Source: Mangrovimonas xylaniphaga
GTDB lineage: Bacteria; Bacteroidota; Bacteroidia; Flavobacteriales; Flavobacteriaceae
DNA: 64,000 bases
NCBI RefSeq assembly: GCF_001280435.1
Contig: NZ_LBIP01000018.1
Location: forward strand, 434,001 to 498,000
Direction: 5' to 3'
Of this stretch, positions 17,317-26,817 are shown one piece after another. The notes beneath the pieces are model-generated. The model did no database searches. It was not told the DNA's origin and saw only the letters and a list, made by a program, of their open reading frames with translations. The translations under genes were made by a program, and so were the position numbers. Each line of letters begins with the position of its first letter. The stretch's first letter is position 1.

Positions 17317-19211
17317 TGAAAGGTTTTCTAAATAATATATCTAAAAAATATGCTTCTAAATGGCTAGTGCTTCTATTTGATTTAGTAGTAGTTATTTTCA
17401 CCTTTTTTTTAGCCTACCTTATTCGATTCAATTTAAAACTTGATTTCAATTTTTTATTATTTCTGAAACAGGTTCCTTTCGTAGCTCTAGCTGCGTGTAT
17501 CAGTTTTGTGGCTGTTGGCTCTTACAAAGGTGTTGTAAGATTTACTGGTTTTAAAGATATTATTAATCTAATTATAGGTGCAAATATTCTAGCAACCATA
17601 CTCATTTGTTGCACCTTTATTAGCCGAAAATATGATACTGAAGACAGCCTGTTTAATATCTCTGGGGCTATTATATATATTCACTTGCTTCTAAATATTC
17701 TATTTTTAATAGGTGCGAAACTAACCGTGAAATCTACTTATAATAGTATTATCCAAGATTTAAAGCCTATTACCAACATATTGATTTATGGGGCCGGAAG
17801 CTCAGGAATGATTACCTATGACGCCTTAACAAATGACCCTAAAACAAATCATAATGTTATTGGATTCATTGATGACAATGAAAGTAAAATAGGTAAAAAG
17901 ATTGATCTTCTCAATGTATACCCTTTAAGAAAAATAACTTCAGAGTTTATTTCAAAGAACAAAGTACATGAGGTAATTGTTTCTATTCAGAATATTGACC
18001 CTACACGACTCATGAATATTACTGGCCACTTGCTGGAATTGAAGTTAAAGGTGAAAATTGTGCCCCCAGTACAACAATGGATTGATGGAGATTTAAGCCC
18101 TGGTCAAATAAAGGATATTAAAATTGAAGATCTTCTAGGGCGTGAACCCATTTCCATTATAAATCCAAGATTGGAAGCCCAGTATAATGGTGAAATCATA
18201 ATGATTACAGGTGCTGCCGGCTCTATTGGAAGCGAAATTGCGAGGAAAATCACTCAATATGACTACAAAAAACTAATATTGGTTGACATTGCTGAATCGG
18301 CACTTTATGAAATACAGCAGGAACTCCTTAGAAAAGGAAATTCAAATTTTACAGCCATTGTAGCGGATGTGAGAGATGAAAGCAGAATGGACCAGATAAT
18401 GGACCAAACGAAGCCTAAAATTATTTTTCATGCCGCTGCCTACAAGCATGTCCCCTTAATGGAAAACAATCCTTATGAAGCTGTAGGCGTGAACATCGTT
18501 GGCACAAAAAATATCGCTAACCTTGCAGTTAAACATGCTGTATCTAAATTTGTTTTAATCTCAACAGACAAAGCAGTGAACCCTACAAATGTAATGGGAG
18601 CGACTAAGCGTGTAGCCGAATTATATATCAACTGCTTACAAAATGGGGCAGGTAACACCAAGTTCATTACTACTCGTTTTGGAAACGTACTAGGCTCTAA
18701 CGGCTCCGTAATTCCTTTATTTAAGAAACAAATCGAAGAAGGTGGACCATTAACAGTAACCCACAAGGAAATCACTAGATACTTCATGACTATTTCCGAG
18801 GCCTGTCATTTGGTATTGGAAGCTGCAACCATGGGGAATGGAGGTGAAATTTTTGTTTTTGACATGGGATCATCTGTAAAAATATTTGAATTGGCAAAAA
18901 ATATGATTGCTTTATCAGGGCTTCGCTACCCTGAGGATATCAATATAAAAATTACCGGCCTAAGACCAGGAGAAAAAATATACGAAGAACTTCTTGCTGA
19001 TGATGAAAAAACAAGACCTACCTACCATGAAAAAATAATGATAGCCCTTAATAAACCAATAGAAAATCAAGATGTTGTCGAAAAAATTGTTATCTTATGT
19101 AACATTTATGCCAAAATTCATAATTTGGAAATTGTTTCTCATATAAAAGAAATTATTCCTGAATATCTTTCTAACAATTCCAAATTTGAAGTGTTGGATA
19201 TAAAAAAATAA
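17313..19211 (+). CDS. Membrane-bound nucleotide-sugar 4,6-dehydratase (PglF/WbpM/CapD family)
   Basis: A 632-residue protein with four N-terminal membrane helices (about residues 17-140), a CoA-binding-like Rossmann domain (IYGAGSSG, 158-165) and an extended-SDR catalytic domain (ITGAAGSIGSEIA, 298-310). The catalytic region shows STDK (417-420) and Met428-x3-Lys432 in place of Tyr-x3-Lys, the known mark of WbpM/PglF dehydratases. These turn UDP-GlcNAc into the 4-keto-6-deoxy sugar that the upstream aminotransferase would use. Start codons at 17313 and 17316 are both possible, and both overlap the upstream stop. Substrate identity is inferred from the family. Confidence 0.93.
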   Translation: MMKGFLNNISKKYASKWLVLLFDLVVVIFTFFLAYLIRFNLKLDFNFLLFLKQVPFVALAACISFVAVGSYKGVVRFTGFKDIINLIIGANILATILICCTFISRKYDTEDSLFNISGAIIYIHLLLNILFLIGAKLTVKSTYNSIIQDLKPITNILIYGAGSSGMITYDALTNDPKTNHNVIGFIDDNESKIGKKIDLLNVYPLRKITSEFISKNKVHEVIVSIQNIDPTRLMNITGHLLELKLKVKIVPPVQQWIDGDLSPGQIKDIKIEDLLGREPISIINPRLEAQYNGEIIMITGAAGSIGSEIARKITQYDYKKLILVDIAESALYEIQQELLRKGNSNFTAIVADVRDESRMDQIMDQTKPKIIFHAAAYKHVPLMENNPYEAVGVNIVGTKNIANLAVKHAVSKFVLISTDKAVNPTNVMGATKRVAELYINCLQNGAGNTKFITTRFGNVLGSNGSVIPLFKKQIEEGGPLTVTHKEITRYFMTISEACHLVLEAATMGNGGEIFVFDMGSSVKIFELAKNMIALSGLRYPEDINIKITGLRPGEKIYEELLADDEKTRPTYHEKIMIALNKPIENQDVVEKIVILCNIYAKIHNLEIVSHIKEIIPEYLSNNSKFEVLDIKK

Positions 19212-19235
19212 TCTTAAAGTCCCTATTTTTTGCTT

Positions 19236-20030
19236 ATGAACATAACAATATTCAATTTTCAAACCAACAAAATTAAAACACTTCTTATTGCCTCATCCAT
19301 TGTTGTTTCATGCGCAAGTAGAAAAGATTTTGTTTATTTTCAGGACGAACCGTTACAAAAAAAGGACATAAGCCTTGTTAATACTGATTTGGTTTACAGC
19401 ACTGATGACCTCTTAACGATTGATGTTTCTGCTTTGGATCCCGATGCTGCAAGACCATTCAACCTACCTGTTACCTCCTACTCCACATCGGTAATAGATG
19501 CTAGGGGGGAATTAAAAATGCAAACTTACCTTATTGATTCCAATGGGAATATTGAATTTCCTGTACTCGGTACTGTTAAACTTGGTGGGCTTACCAGAAC
19601 TCAAGCTACTTCTCATCTAAAGAAAAAACTTTCAGAATATATTAAGGATCCTATTGTCAACATTAGATTGGCGAACTTTACTATAACTGTTTTAGGAGAA
19701 GTGAAAAACCCAGGAACATTTACCATTCAAGATGAAAGAATTTCAGTTAGTGAAGCTTTAGGACTCGCAGGTGACCTTACAAATAATGGAAAAAGAACCA
19801 ATATTTTTTTGATTAGAGAAAATGGAGGAGAAAAAAGATTTGCTAGACTAGATCTAACCTCTGTTAATCTGGTTAATTCCCAATTATATTATATGGCACA
19901 AAATGACGTATTAATTGTGGAACCCAATCGAGCAAGGAGAAACGCCTCAACGTACAACCCCAATACAGCTGTAATCATTTCAGCTATCTCAACTCTAGCC
20001 ACAATTACAGCGATATTTGTAGTAAAATAA
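19236..20030 (+). CDS. Polysaccharide export lipoprotein (Wza-like)
   Basis: A 264-residue outer-membrane lipoprotein. The signal peptide ends in the lipobox IVVSCASRKD with the lipid-anchored Cys. The Poly_export domain follows (VYSTDDLLTIDVSALDPDAA, then GNIEFPVLGTVKLGGLTR), then a SLBB-type domain (FTITVLGEVKNPGTFTI). A hydrophobic C-terminal segment (TAVIISAISTLATITAIFVV) probably forms the outer-membrane helix. It would form the export pore working with the Wzc-like kinase 18 bp downstream. I chose ATG 19236 over an in-frame TTG 6 bp upstream. Confidence 0.92.
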   Translation: MNITIFNFQTNKIKTLLIASSIVVSCASRKDFVYFQDEPLQKKDISLVNTDLVYSTDDLLTIDVSALDPDAARPFNLPVTSYSTSVIDARGELKMQTYLIDSNGNIEFPVLGTVKLGGLTRTQATSHLKKKLSEYIKDPIVNIRLANFTITVLGEVKNPGTFTIQDERISVSEALGLAGDLTNNGKRTNIFLIRENGGEKRFARLDLTSVNLVNSQLYYMAQNDVLIVEPNRARRNASTYNPNTAVIISAISTLATITAIFVVK

Positions 20031-20048
20031 AAGCTATACCAATCTCCC

Positions 20049-22406
20049 ATGAAAACTGAAATAAGATCTAGCTCTAGTAATGATTTAAGAGAATATGTGG
20101 AAATTTTCACGTCTCATTGGAAATTAATAATCCTTTCATTACTGTTTTCTATTCTTATGGGCTATACATATTTACGCTATTCCACCTTTAAATATAAAGC
20201 AAACGCCACAATTAAAATTAAGGATGAAGATCAATCAACAAAATTACCCAGCATTGAAGAAATATCCAACAAGGGATTATTTGCAGAAGGAACAAATAAA
20301 ATAACAGATGAAATAGAAATTCTAAAATCCATTTCTTTAATTGAAAATGTTGTTAAAAATCTTGATTTAAATATTCGCTATTTTGAAGAGGGTACAATAA
20401 AAGAAAAAGAATTATATCCCACACCCCCAATCAAAATTAATTTTTTTGAGCATGATTCTGTTATAAATAGTATTGATACTACATTATACATAAAAATTAA
20501 ATCTCCAACAGAATACCTGCTTTTAAAGGACGAAGGGAGGCCCTTTGTTGGTTCAGACGAAACAGAAGATGAAGTTTTAGCTTTTGGGGATCGAATAAAA
20601 ACTGGATTTGGAGACTTAGTCATAGTTCCCAATATCGAACCCAATAAAACAAAAATAGACAGCTATCTAAAAATAGCTATAAAACCTGTAAGCACCATTG
20701 CCGACCTTTACAAAAACAATATTCAAATATCCACAGAAACTGGGTCTAGTGTTATCAAATTGGAACTATTGGAAACTGTTCCTCAAAAGGCTATTGATGT
20801 ACTAAACGAACTTATCACGGAATATAATCTGGATGTTCTTTCTGATAAGGAAGAAATGGTTAAGATTTCCGCTGATTTCATTACCAAAAGACTTGAATCT
20901 GTTGCCCAAGAATTAGAAGTTGTCGATTTCACCGCAGAACAACTCCAAAAAGAAAAGGAACTTACCGCCCTAAATTCTCAGGCCGATATTTTCTTAAACA
21001 GCGAAAAACAGACAGGTGCAGAAATTTTAAATACAACTAATAAAATACAGTTAATAACCTATCTTCAGGATGAACTTAAAGATAAAAATCGAAATTCTGA
21101 TCTTTTACCTTTAAATATCGGTATTGAAGATTCAAATATTGCACTTATTACAAAAAACCATAACGAATTAGTAGCGCAACGAGATAGAATCTTAAACAAT
21201 TCAAGCGAGAAGAATCCAGTAGTTATTAATTTAAATAATCAAATTGCAGCATTAAAGCTAAACCTTCAAAAGTCATTAGACAATATGAAGGAAACTAGCA
21301 TGTTAACTTTAAAAAGTTTAAATGAGGAAGAATCCAGAATTCGGGGTCAACTTTACCAGGCCCCAACAAAACAACGAGAATTCAGAGACATAAAACGTCA
21401 ACAAGACATTAAAGAATCTTTATATCTCTATTTGCTACAGAAAAGGGAAGAATCTGCAATAAGATTTGGCATGTATTCCCCTAAGGCTAAAACAATAGAT
21501 AAAGCTTATTCCTCTTACAAACCAGTGGCTCCAAACCCACTAATCACCTATTTAGGATTCTTTATTTTAGGCTTAGTGCTTCCTATCAGCTATATATATA
21601 CCAAAGATTTATTGGATACAAAAATTCACAATAAGAATGAACTCCAACGTTTTTTAAGCATTCCATACATTGGTGATATCCCAAAATCCCTGGGATCAAC
21701 CAATAAATTAATTAAAAAAGTTGATTACTCCCCAAAAGCAGAGTCATTCAGAATATTGAGAACAAATATTAACTTCTTACTTAAAAACAAAAAAGAAAAA
21801 GGGAAAACTATTTTTGTAACTTCGACTACAAGTCAAGAAGGCAAATCTCATACCTCTGTGAATTTAGCTTTAACCCTATCCTATTCTAATAAAAAAGTAC
21901 TCATTATCGAAACAGACATTCGTGTTCCAAAGATGTATGACTACCTTAACATTAATTCCAAACAAGGCTTAACAGATTTTATTAGTGACGAAAATTTAAC
22001 ATTGCAAGACGTAATTACTCCTGTAAAATCAAACGAAAACTTATTTATAATTCCGTCAGGAACTATCCCTCCTAACCCCGCGGAATTGTTAATGAATCAA
22101 CGTATTGAACAGCTATTCAAGGAAGTCAAAAAGAATTATGACTACATTGTAGTTGACACAGCTGCAGTTGGATTAGTTACTGATGTTCAGCTCATTAGTG
22201 AGTTTGCAGACTTATTCCTTTTTGTCGTAAGTGCAAATAATGTTGACCGAAGACAACTTCACATTGCTGAAACATTATATCAAGAAAATAGGTTGCCAAA
22301 TATGACAGCTGTATTAAATGGCACCACTTCCAAAAAAGGTTACGGCTATGGTTATGGCTACGGGAAAAATCCAAATAAAAAGAAATGGTATAATTTCAAG
22401 AAATAA
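20049..22406 (+). CDS. Wzc-like polysaccharide co-polymerase and tyrosine autokinase
   Basis: A 785-residue inner-membrane protein. An N-terminal Wzz domain lies between two membrane helices (about residues 27-43 and 500-518), with a long coiled coil between (about 280-450). The cytoplasmic BY-kinase domain has Walker A TTSQEGKSHTSVNLA, Walker A' VLIIETDIRVPK (Glu where Asp is common) and Walker B YDYIVVDTAAVG. The tail is a Tyr cluster (GYGYGYGYG, then WYNF) for autophosphorylation. It controls chain length and export together with the Wza-like protein. It ends the polysaccharide locus and faces proline dehydrogenase, with 11 bp between stop codons and no evident terminator. Confidence 0.93.
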   Translation: MKTEIRSSSSNDLREYVEIFTSHWKLIILSLLFSILMGYTYLRYSTFKYKANATIKIKDEDQSTKLPSIEEISNKGLFAEGTNKITDEIEILKSISLIENVVKNLDLNIRYFEEGTIKEKELYPTPPIKINFFEHDSVINSIDTTLYIKIKSPTEYLLLKDEGRPFVGSDETEDEVLAFGDRIKTGFGDLVIVPNIEPNKTKIDSYLKIAIKPVSTIADLYKNNIQISTETGSSVIKLELLETVPQKAIDVLNELITEYNLDVLSDKEEMVKISADFITKRLESVAQELEVVDFTAEQLQKEKELTALNSQADIFLNSEKQTGAEILNTTNKIQLITYLQDELKDKNRNSDLLPLNIGIEDSNIALITKNHNELVAQRDRILNNSSEKNPVVINLNNQIAALKLNLQKSLDNMKETSMLTLKSLNEEESRIRGQLYQAPTKQREFRDIKRQQDIKESLYLYLLQKREESAIRFGMYSPKAKTIDKAYSSYKPVAPNPLITYLGFFILGLVLPISYIYTKDLLDTKIHNKNELQRFLSIPYIGDIPKSLGSTNKLIKKVDYSPKAESFRILRTNINFLLKNKKEKGKTIFVTSTTSQEGKSHTSVNLALTLSYSNKKVLIIETDIRVPKMYDYLNINSKQGLTDFISDENLTLQDVITPVKSNENLFIIPSGTIPPNPAELLMNQRIEQLFKEVKKNYDYIVVDTAAVGLVTDVQLISEFADLFLFVVSANNVDRRQLHIAETLYQENRLPNMTAVLNGTTSKKGYGYGYGYGKNPNKKKWYNFKK

Positions 22407-22417
22407 TTCTTTATAAA

Positions 22418-23593
22418 CTACTCTAATTTTCTTCTTGAACGCTCTTTTGATAACAAATTGAGCTCCCTAGTGGTTTGCCCTGCTACAGAAGTGTTCTCCT
22501 CTGCCCTCCTGATTAAATATGGCATAACATCTTTAACAGGACCAAATGGCACGTATTTAGCAACGTTATAACCTTCTTTGGCAAGATTGAAGCTAATGTG
22601 ATCACTCATTCCGTAAAGTTGTCCAAACCATACACGATTGTCATCTCTTTCAATCTTATACTGGTCCATAAGATCCATAGCTAAGTAGCAACTATATTCA
22701 TTATGGGTTCCAATAAACACAGCGATGTCATTTAAATTTTCCAGACAATAAGTCAATGTGTCATTAAAGGTTTTATCTGTCAACTCCTTGGTTTCACAAA
22801 TTGGTGATGGATACCCTTTATCTTCTGCTCTCTCTCGCTCCTTTTCCATATAGGCTCCTCTTACAATCTTTACACCAATTTTAAATCCATCTTTTTGGGC
22901 ATGACCATGTAATGATTTGAGGTAGTCTAAGCGATCCCATCGGTAAGTCTGAAGCGTATTGTAAACTATAGGTTTTTCTGTATTGTAACGACGCATCATT
23001 TCTTCAACCAAGGCATCTGCTGCATTTTGCATCCAGCTTTCTTCTGCATCTATCAAAATCTCAACATCTCTTTCTTTCGCCAGTTTACATACGGTATCAA
23101 AACGTTCTACAACACGGTCCCACTCCTTTTGTTCAGAATCCGTAAGTGTTTTTCCTTCTCCCAGTTTTTCATATAAATGAAATCTTCCAAATCCTGTTGG
23201 TTTAAAAACAGCAATTGGCATTGCCTTCCTTTCATCTGCAAAGCGGATGATTTTCAAAGTGGTTTCCATAGCTCCGTCGAAATGGGCTTCGGTTTCTTTT
23301 CCTTCCACAGAAAAATCCAAAACAGAGCACACTCCTTTGCTATACATCTTGTCAATGACATTCAAACAATCTTCTTCATTTACACCTCCACAAAAATGAT
23401 CAAAAACAGTTGCCCTTATCAATCCTTCAACCGGTAAATGCGCCTTCAAAGCGAAGTTAGTTGCCGCAGTTCCGATCCTCACCAAAGGCTCATGGGAAAT
23501 CATTTTAAACAAAAAATAGGCACGTTCTAATTCAGAGTCACTTTTTAACTCAAAAGCAACTTTTGTGTTGTCAAATAATTGTTTTGTTGTCAT
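22418..23593 (-). CDS. Proline dehydrogenase
   Basis: A 391-residue FAD enzyme that oxidises proline to pyrroline-5-carboxylate. It is the stand-alone form, without the fused P5C dehydrogenase of long PutA. TIM-barrel signatures include DAEESWMQNAADALVEEMM, KIGVKIVRGAYMEKER and the C-terminal YLIRRAEENTSV, with the Arg pair that holds the proline carboxylate. The ATG at 23593 is favoured over an in-frame codon at 23611, because the -7 box at 23609-23616 would put the transcript start downstream of the earlier codon. Confidence 0.93.
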   Translation of the reverse strand: MTTKQLFDNTKVAFELKSDSELERAYFLFKMISHEPLVRIGTAATNFALKAHLPVEGLIRATVFDHFCGGVNEEDCLNVIDKMYSKGVCSVLDFSVEGKETEAHFDGAMETTLKIIRFADERKAMPIAVFKPTGFGRFHLYEKLGEGKTLTDSEQKEWDRVVERFDTVCKLAKERDVEILIDAEESWMQNAADALVEEMMRRYNTEKPIVYNTLQTYRWDRLDYLKSLHGHAQKDGFKIGVKIVRGAYMEKERERAEDKGYPSPICETKELTDKTFNDTLTYCLENLNDIAVFIGTHNEYSCYLAMDLMDQYKIERDDNRVWFGQLYGMSDHISFNLAKEGYNVAKYVPFGPVKDVMPYLIRRAEENTSVAGQTTRELNLLSKERSRRKLE

Positions 23594-23608
23594 TTGAAAA
23601 AAATAATG

Positions 23609-23616
23609 CAAATATA
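23609..23616 (-). promoter_or_regulatory. -7 promoter box (TATATTTG) of proline dehydrogenase
   Basis: A perfect Bacteroidota TAnnTTTG box on the reverse strand, 16 bp before the start codon. It predicts a very short leader and supports the start at 23593. Confidence 0.6.
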
Positions 23617-23686
23617 TTTATTCATCCCCTAATTTTATCCTAAAAACTGCTTATTTTCACACTATATTATTAACTTTTTTTGCACA

Positions 23687-24763
23687 ATGAAATCCATTAT
23701 ATCAACATCTTCCAAAGTTCACTTTAATGACGAAGCTTATACAGAATTAAATCATTATTTATCGAAAAATAGGTTCTCGAAAATTTTTGTACTGGTAGAT
23801 TCAAATACCCACGGATTGTGCCTCTCTCAGTTCTTACCAAAAGTTGAAACAGATGTAGAAATTGAGATTATTGAAATTGAACCTGGAGAACAACACAAAA
23901 CCATTGAAACCTGTTCTGGAGTTTGGAACGTGCTTTCGGAATTGGGGGCTGATAGAAAAAGTTTACTACTAAATCTTGGTGGCGGTGTTGTAACAGATTT
24001 GGGAGGTTTTGTGGCGTGCACTTTTAAAAGAGGGATTAAGTACATTAATATCCCCACTACCCTTTTGGCCATGGTAGATGCTTCTGTTGGAGGTAAAACA
24101 GGAGTAGACCTTGGGGCCTTAAAAAATCAGATTGGAGTAATTAGTTCGGGTGAAATGGTGCTGATAGACACTTCCTTTATCAATACACTTCCCCAAAACC
24201 AACTAAAATCTGGTTTGGCAGAAATGTTGAAACATGGGCTTATTTATAACAGGGCCTATTGGAATAAAATGAAAGATCTTGCCCATCTAACATTGCACGA
24301 CCTAGACGATTTAATTTACGAATCGGTTCTTATTAAAAACGATATTGTAGAAAAGGATCCCTTTGAAAACAATGTGCGAAAAACTTTAAATTTCGGGCAC
24401 ACGTTAGGCCATTCCATTGAATCGTATTTCTTGAACCATCCTGAAAAACCTGAATTACTACACGGTGAAGCGGTTGCAGTTGGGATGATTTTGGAATGTT
24501 ATATTTCATCTGAACTTACAGGATTGTCCAAAAAAGATCTAGAAGAAATTCAAAACGTAATTAGTAAAATCTATGAATATGTAGAGATTGAAGAAGCCGA
24601 TTTTGAAAGTATTATAGAGCTTTTAAAATACGACAAAAAGAATGAGCACGGCAATATCAACTTTGTGCTTTTAGAAACTATAGGCATACCTAAAATTGAT
24701 TGTGTTGTTGATAATCAACTCATCTTAAAAGCTTTCGAATATTATAAAAGTTGTTATAAGTAA
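23687..24763 (+). CDS. aroB: 3-dehydroquinate synthase
   Basis: A 358-residue NAD- and Zn-dependent enzyme for the second step of the shikimate pathway (DAHP to 3-dehydroquinate). NAD-binding GGGVVTDLGGFVACTFKRGI and the following PTTLLAMVDASVGGKTGVD are diagnostic. The metal ligands appear in SGLAEMLKHGLI (Glu), FGHTLGHSIES and LLHGEAVAVGM (His). The gene diverges from proline dehydrogenase and is followed by a bidirectional terminator, so it looks monocistronic. Confidence 0.95.
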   Translation: MKSIISTSSKVHFNDEAYTELNHYLSKNRFSKIFVLVDSNTHGLCLSQFLPKVETDVEIEIIEIEPGEQHKTIETCSGVWNVLSELGADRKSLLLNLGGGVVTDLGGFVACTFKRGIKYINIPTTLLAMVDASVGGKTGVDLGALKNQIGVISSGEMVLIDTSFINTLPQNQLKSGLAEMLKHGLIYNRAYWNKMKDLAHLTLHDLDDLIYESVLIKNDIVEKDPFENNVRKTLNFGHTLGHSIESYFLNHPEKPELLHGEAVAVGMILECYISSELTGLSKKDLEEIQNVISKIYEYVEIEEADFESIIELLKYDKKNEHGNINFVLLETIGIPKIDCVVDNQLILKAFEYYKSCYK

Positions 24764-24827
24764 AGAGCCTTTATGATTTCACAGTGATAATTTTCATTAC
24801 CCAGAATATTACTTCTTTATTCTATAA

Positions 24828-24858
24828 AAAAAGGACTATTACATTAATAGCCCTTTTT
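24828..24858. terminator. Bidirectional terminator between aroB and the Lrp-family gene
   Basis: An A-rich left arm ending GGACTATTA pairs with TAATAGCCC and a T run across a 3-nt loop, with one mismatch. It serves both converging genes. Confidence 0.8.
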
Positions 24859-24882
24859 GAAAAACGTAACGTTATTAATCTG

Positions 24883-25362
24883 TTACAATTCATTAAAGAT
24901 TGTATGCATTAAACGCTTTTTGTCGTTGATACTTTCTTCCAAAGAAATCATCGTTTCTGTTCTGTAAACACCATCTATATCATCCAGCATAAAAATAACA
25001 TCCTTGGCATGGTCTGTATTTTTAGCTCTAATTTTACAGAAAATATTAAACTTACCAGTTGTAATATGCGCTACAGTTACATATGGAATTTGGTTGATAC
25101 GCTCCAAAACAAATTTTGTTTGTGAGGTGTTTTGAAGGAAAACCCCAACATATGCAATAAAGGAGTATCCCAGCTTTTTGTAATCCAATGTTAATGAAGA
25201 CCCTTGGATAATCCCTGCTTCCTCCATTTTTTTAACTCTCACGTGAACAGTTCCTGCGGAAATAACCAATTTTTTTGCAATGTCTGTAAAGGGAATCCTA
25301 GTATTATCGATCAACATATCCAAAATTTGGTGATCGATTTCGTCTAATTTGAATTTAGCCAT
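24883..25362 (-). CDS. Lrp/AsnC-family transcriptional regulator
   Basis: A 159-residue regulator. The N-terminal winged HTH begins LDEIDHQILDMLIDNTR and has the recognition region VISAGTVHVRVKKMEEAGII. The RAM ligand-binding domain (from about residue 70) includes AYVGVFLQ, VTVAHITTGKFNIFCKI and the final EESINDKKRL. Such proteins respond to amino acids and form octamers. Proline dehydrogenase lies close by, but a regulatory link is only a guess. A -7 box lies at 25387-25394. Confidence 0.92.
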   Translation of the reverse strand: MAKFKLDEIDHQILDMLIDNTRIPFTDIAKKLVISAGTVHVRVKKMEEAGIIQGSSLTLDYKKLGYSFIAYVGVFLQNTSQTKFVLERINQIPYVTVAHITTGKFNIFCKIRAKNTDHAKDVIFMLDDIDGVYRTETMISLEESINDKKRLMHTIFNEL

Positions 25363-25386
25363 ATTTAAGTTCTGTTAAATTTAAAA

Positions 25387-25394
25387 CAAAAATA
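25387..25394 (-). promoter_or_regulatory. -7 promoter box (TATTTTTG) of the Lrp-family gene
   Basis: A perfect TAnnTTTG box on the reverse strand, 25 bp before the start codon. It implies a leader of about 20 nt. Confidence 0.55.
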
Positions 25395-25435
25395 ATAGAT
25401 TTTCTTTGAAGATAATACAGTATATCACATTTTTT

Positions 25436-26578
25436 TTACATTATTAATGATATTTTATGATTTTCAATGAAAACGAAATCGATTTCGCTACCCTCCTGAA
25501 GCTCTGTATTTTCAGTAGTTAACACCCTCTGTTTGTTGGCGTTATAAGCTTTATGAGCATACAATTCCGCTTGTTTCGAAAAGCGCTCAATTTTAGGTGT
25601 AAATTTAACACTTAATCCTTCGAGCCGCTCTTCATACTGCACACAAACATCACAAATTTTCCCATTCACTAAAGCATCTCTTATAATGATGTCATGAAAG
25701 AGTTTTTGATTTTCCGGAATCGTAAAATATGGCTCATAATTATCACCTTTTATATCATTATTAGCGATATACTGAAAAGACAGCATTAAAGCATAGTAAA
25801 TAAGCTTTCTGGTCTCCTCTCTTGCATAATCATCAGGATAGTGACCTGCCTCAAATAATATGGTAGGCACTCCCAAATGCTGAAACGTATCCCCTACACA
25901 GTTAATATTAAAACTATCGTCATATATCCCCACTTGATTTGGGATAACGGTTTGTAAGTGTTTGTTCATCTCAGCTATAATCTCCATAGCGACCTTTCTA
26001 TTAGGTGTTAATGAGCGTTCCTCATCCTGAGATGGCGATAAAAAAGATACTATGGCAGAATTATCGCTAGCTCCTGCACTAAATATGGTACGTTGTCCAT
26101 GCAAATTATAGCAATAATCCGGTTGAAACACTTCAAAACAGTTTTTAAGCACCTTACTTTCTGGTTGTGTAAGGTTTTGGGCATCCCTGTTAAGATCTAC
26201 TTCGTTTGCATTTACCCTTGTGTAGGCTTCAGCTCCGTCCGGACTTAGAATAGCAATTACTTTATATGTACAATTCTCCAGTAGCTGCTTACTAATTTCT
26301 GAAGGCTGTTTAAAGAAGTTAAATACATCAAAAAGAGCCTTAGTGGTCGTACTCTCGTTTCCGTGCATTTGAGACCATAAAAGAAGTTTTTTAGGCCCAT
26401 TACCAAATGTTATGGAATATATGTTTTGTCTTTTAACAGAAGTACCGATAACATCCACCTTAAAAAGTGAAGGCAGTTGTTTAAGCAAGGGTTCTATTGA
26501 AGTATTGGTGATGTATCTATGCTGAAGTGATTTTTCGCGAATCAAATCATAGTATCGAGATAGGCTGTCTATAGTCAT
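25436..26578 (-). CDS. M14-family zinc carboxypeptidase-like protein
   Basis: A 380-residue protein with the M14 zinc site and catalytic residues: LWSQMHGNEST (His72 and Glu75), NEVDLNRDAQ (Asn-Arg substrate contact), CYNLHGQR (His160) and ILFEAGHYPDD (catalytic Glu243). No signal peptide is seen, so it may act in the cytoplasm, possibly on peptides or on acylated amino compounds like AstE/ACY2 relatives. It is divergent from an XRE regulator. Its -7 box (TACCTTTG, reverse strand, 26596-26603) lies inside the first of a set of TTAC-N4-GTAA palindromes, which suggests repression by that regulator. Confidence 0.85.
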   Translation of the reverse strand: MTIDSLSRYYDLIREKSLQHRYITNTSIEPLLKQLPSLFKVDVIGTSVKRQNIYSITFGNGPKKLLLWSQMHGNESTTTKALFDVFNFFKQPSEISKQLLENCTYKVIAILSPDGAEAYTRVNANEVDLNRDAQNLTQPESKVLKNCFEVFQPDYCYNLHGQRTIFSAGASDNSAIVSFLSPSQDEERSLTPNRKVAMEIIAEMNKHLQTVIPNQVGIYDDSFNINCVGDTFQHLGVPTILFEAGHYPDDYAREETRKLIYYALMLSFQYIANNDIKGDNYEPYFTIPENQKLFHDIIIRDALVNGKICDVCVQYEERLEGLSVKFTPKIERFSKQAELYAHKAYNANKQRVLTTENTELQEGSEIDFVFIENHKISLIM

Positions 26579-26592
26579 TGTGAAATTTTAAG

Positions 26593-26663
26593 TTACAAAG
26601 GTAAACAAAGAGATATTTACAACTGTAAACAATAAAATTGAGGTAGTTGGTATACGTTTGTAA
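26593..26663 (-). promoter_or_regulatory. Promoter and operator-like palindromes upstream of the M14 gene
   Basis: Perfect TTAC-N4-GTAA palindromes lie at 26593-26604 and 26617-26628, and a third with one mismatch (ATAC-GTTT-GTAA) at 26652-26663. The first encloses the reverse-strand -7 box CAAAGGTA (TACCTTTG). The spacing of site starts is 24 and 35 bp. These are probable binding sites of the adjacent XRE regulator. Confidence 0.55.
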
Positions 26664-26817
26664 CACATTAATCACAGTTAAAAAGCTGTTTATTAGTCGG
26701 TATTGCGAATAATTCAACACACATATCGAATATAACTTAAATGCTTGTTTTCTAGTTATTTAATAATGGTTACTTAAAGCCAAAATTAATATAATATAGA
26801 ACTATTTTTCAGATATT

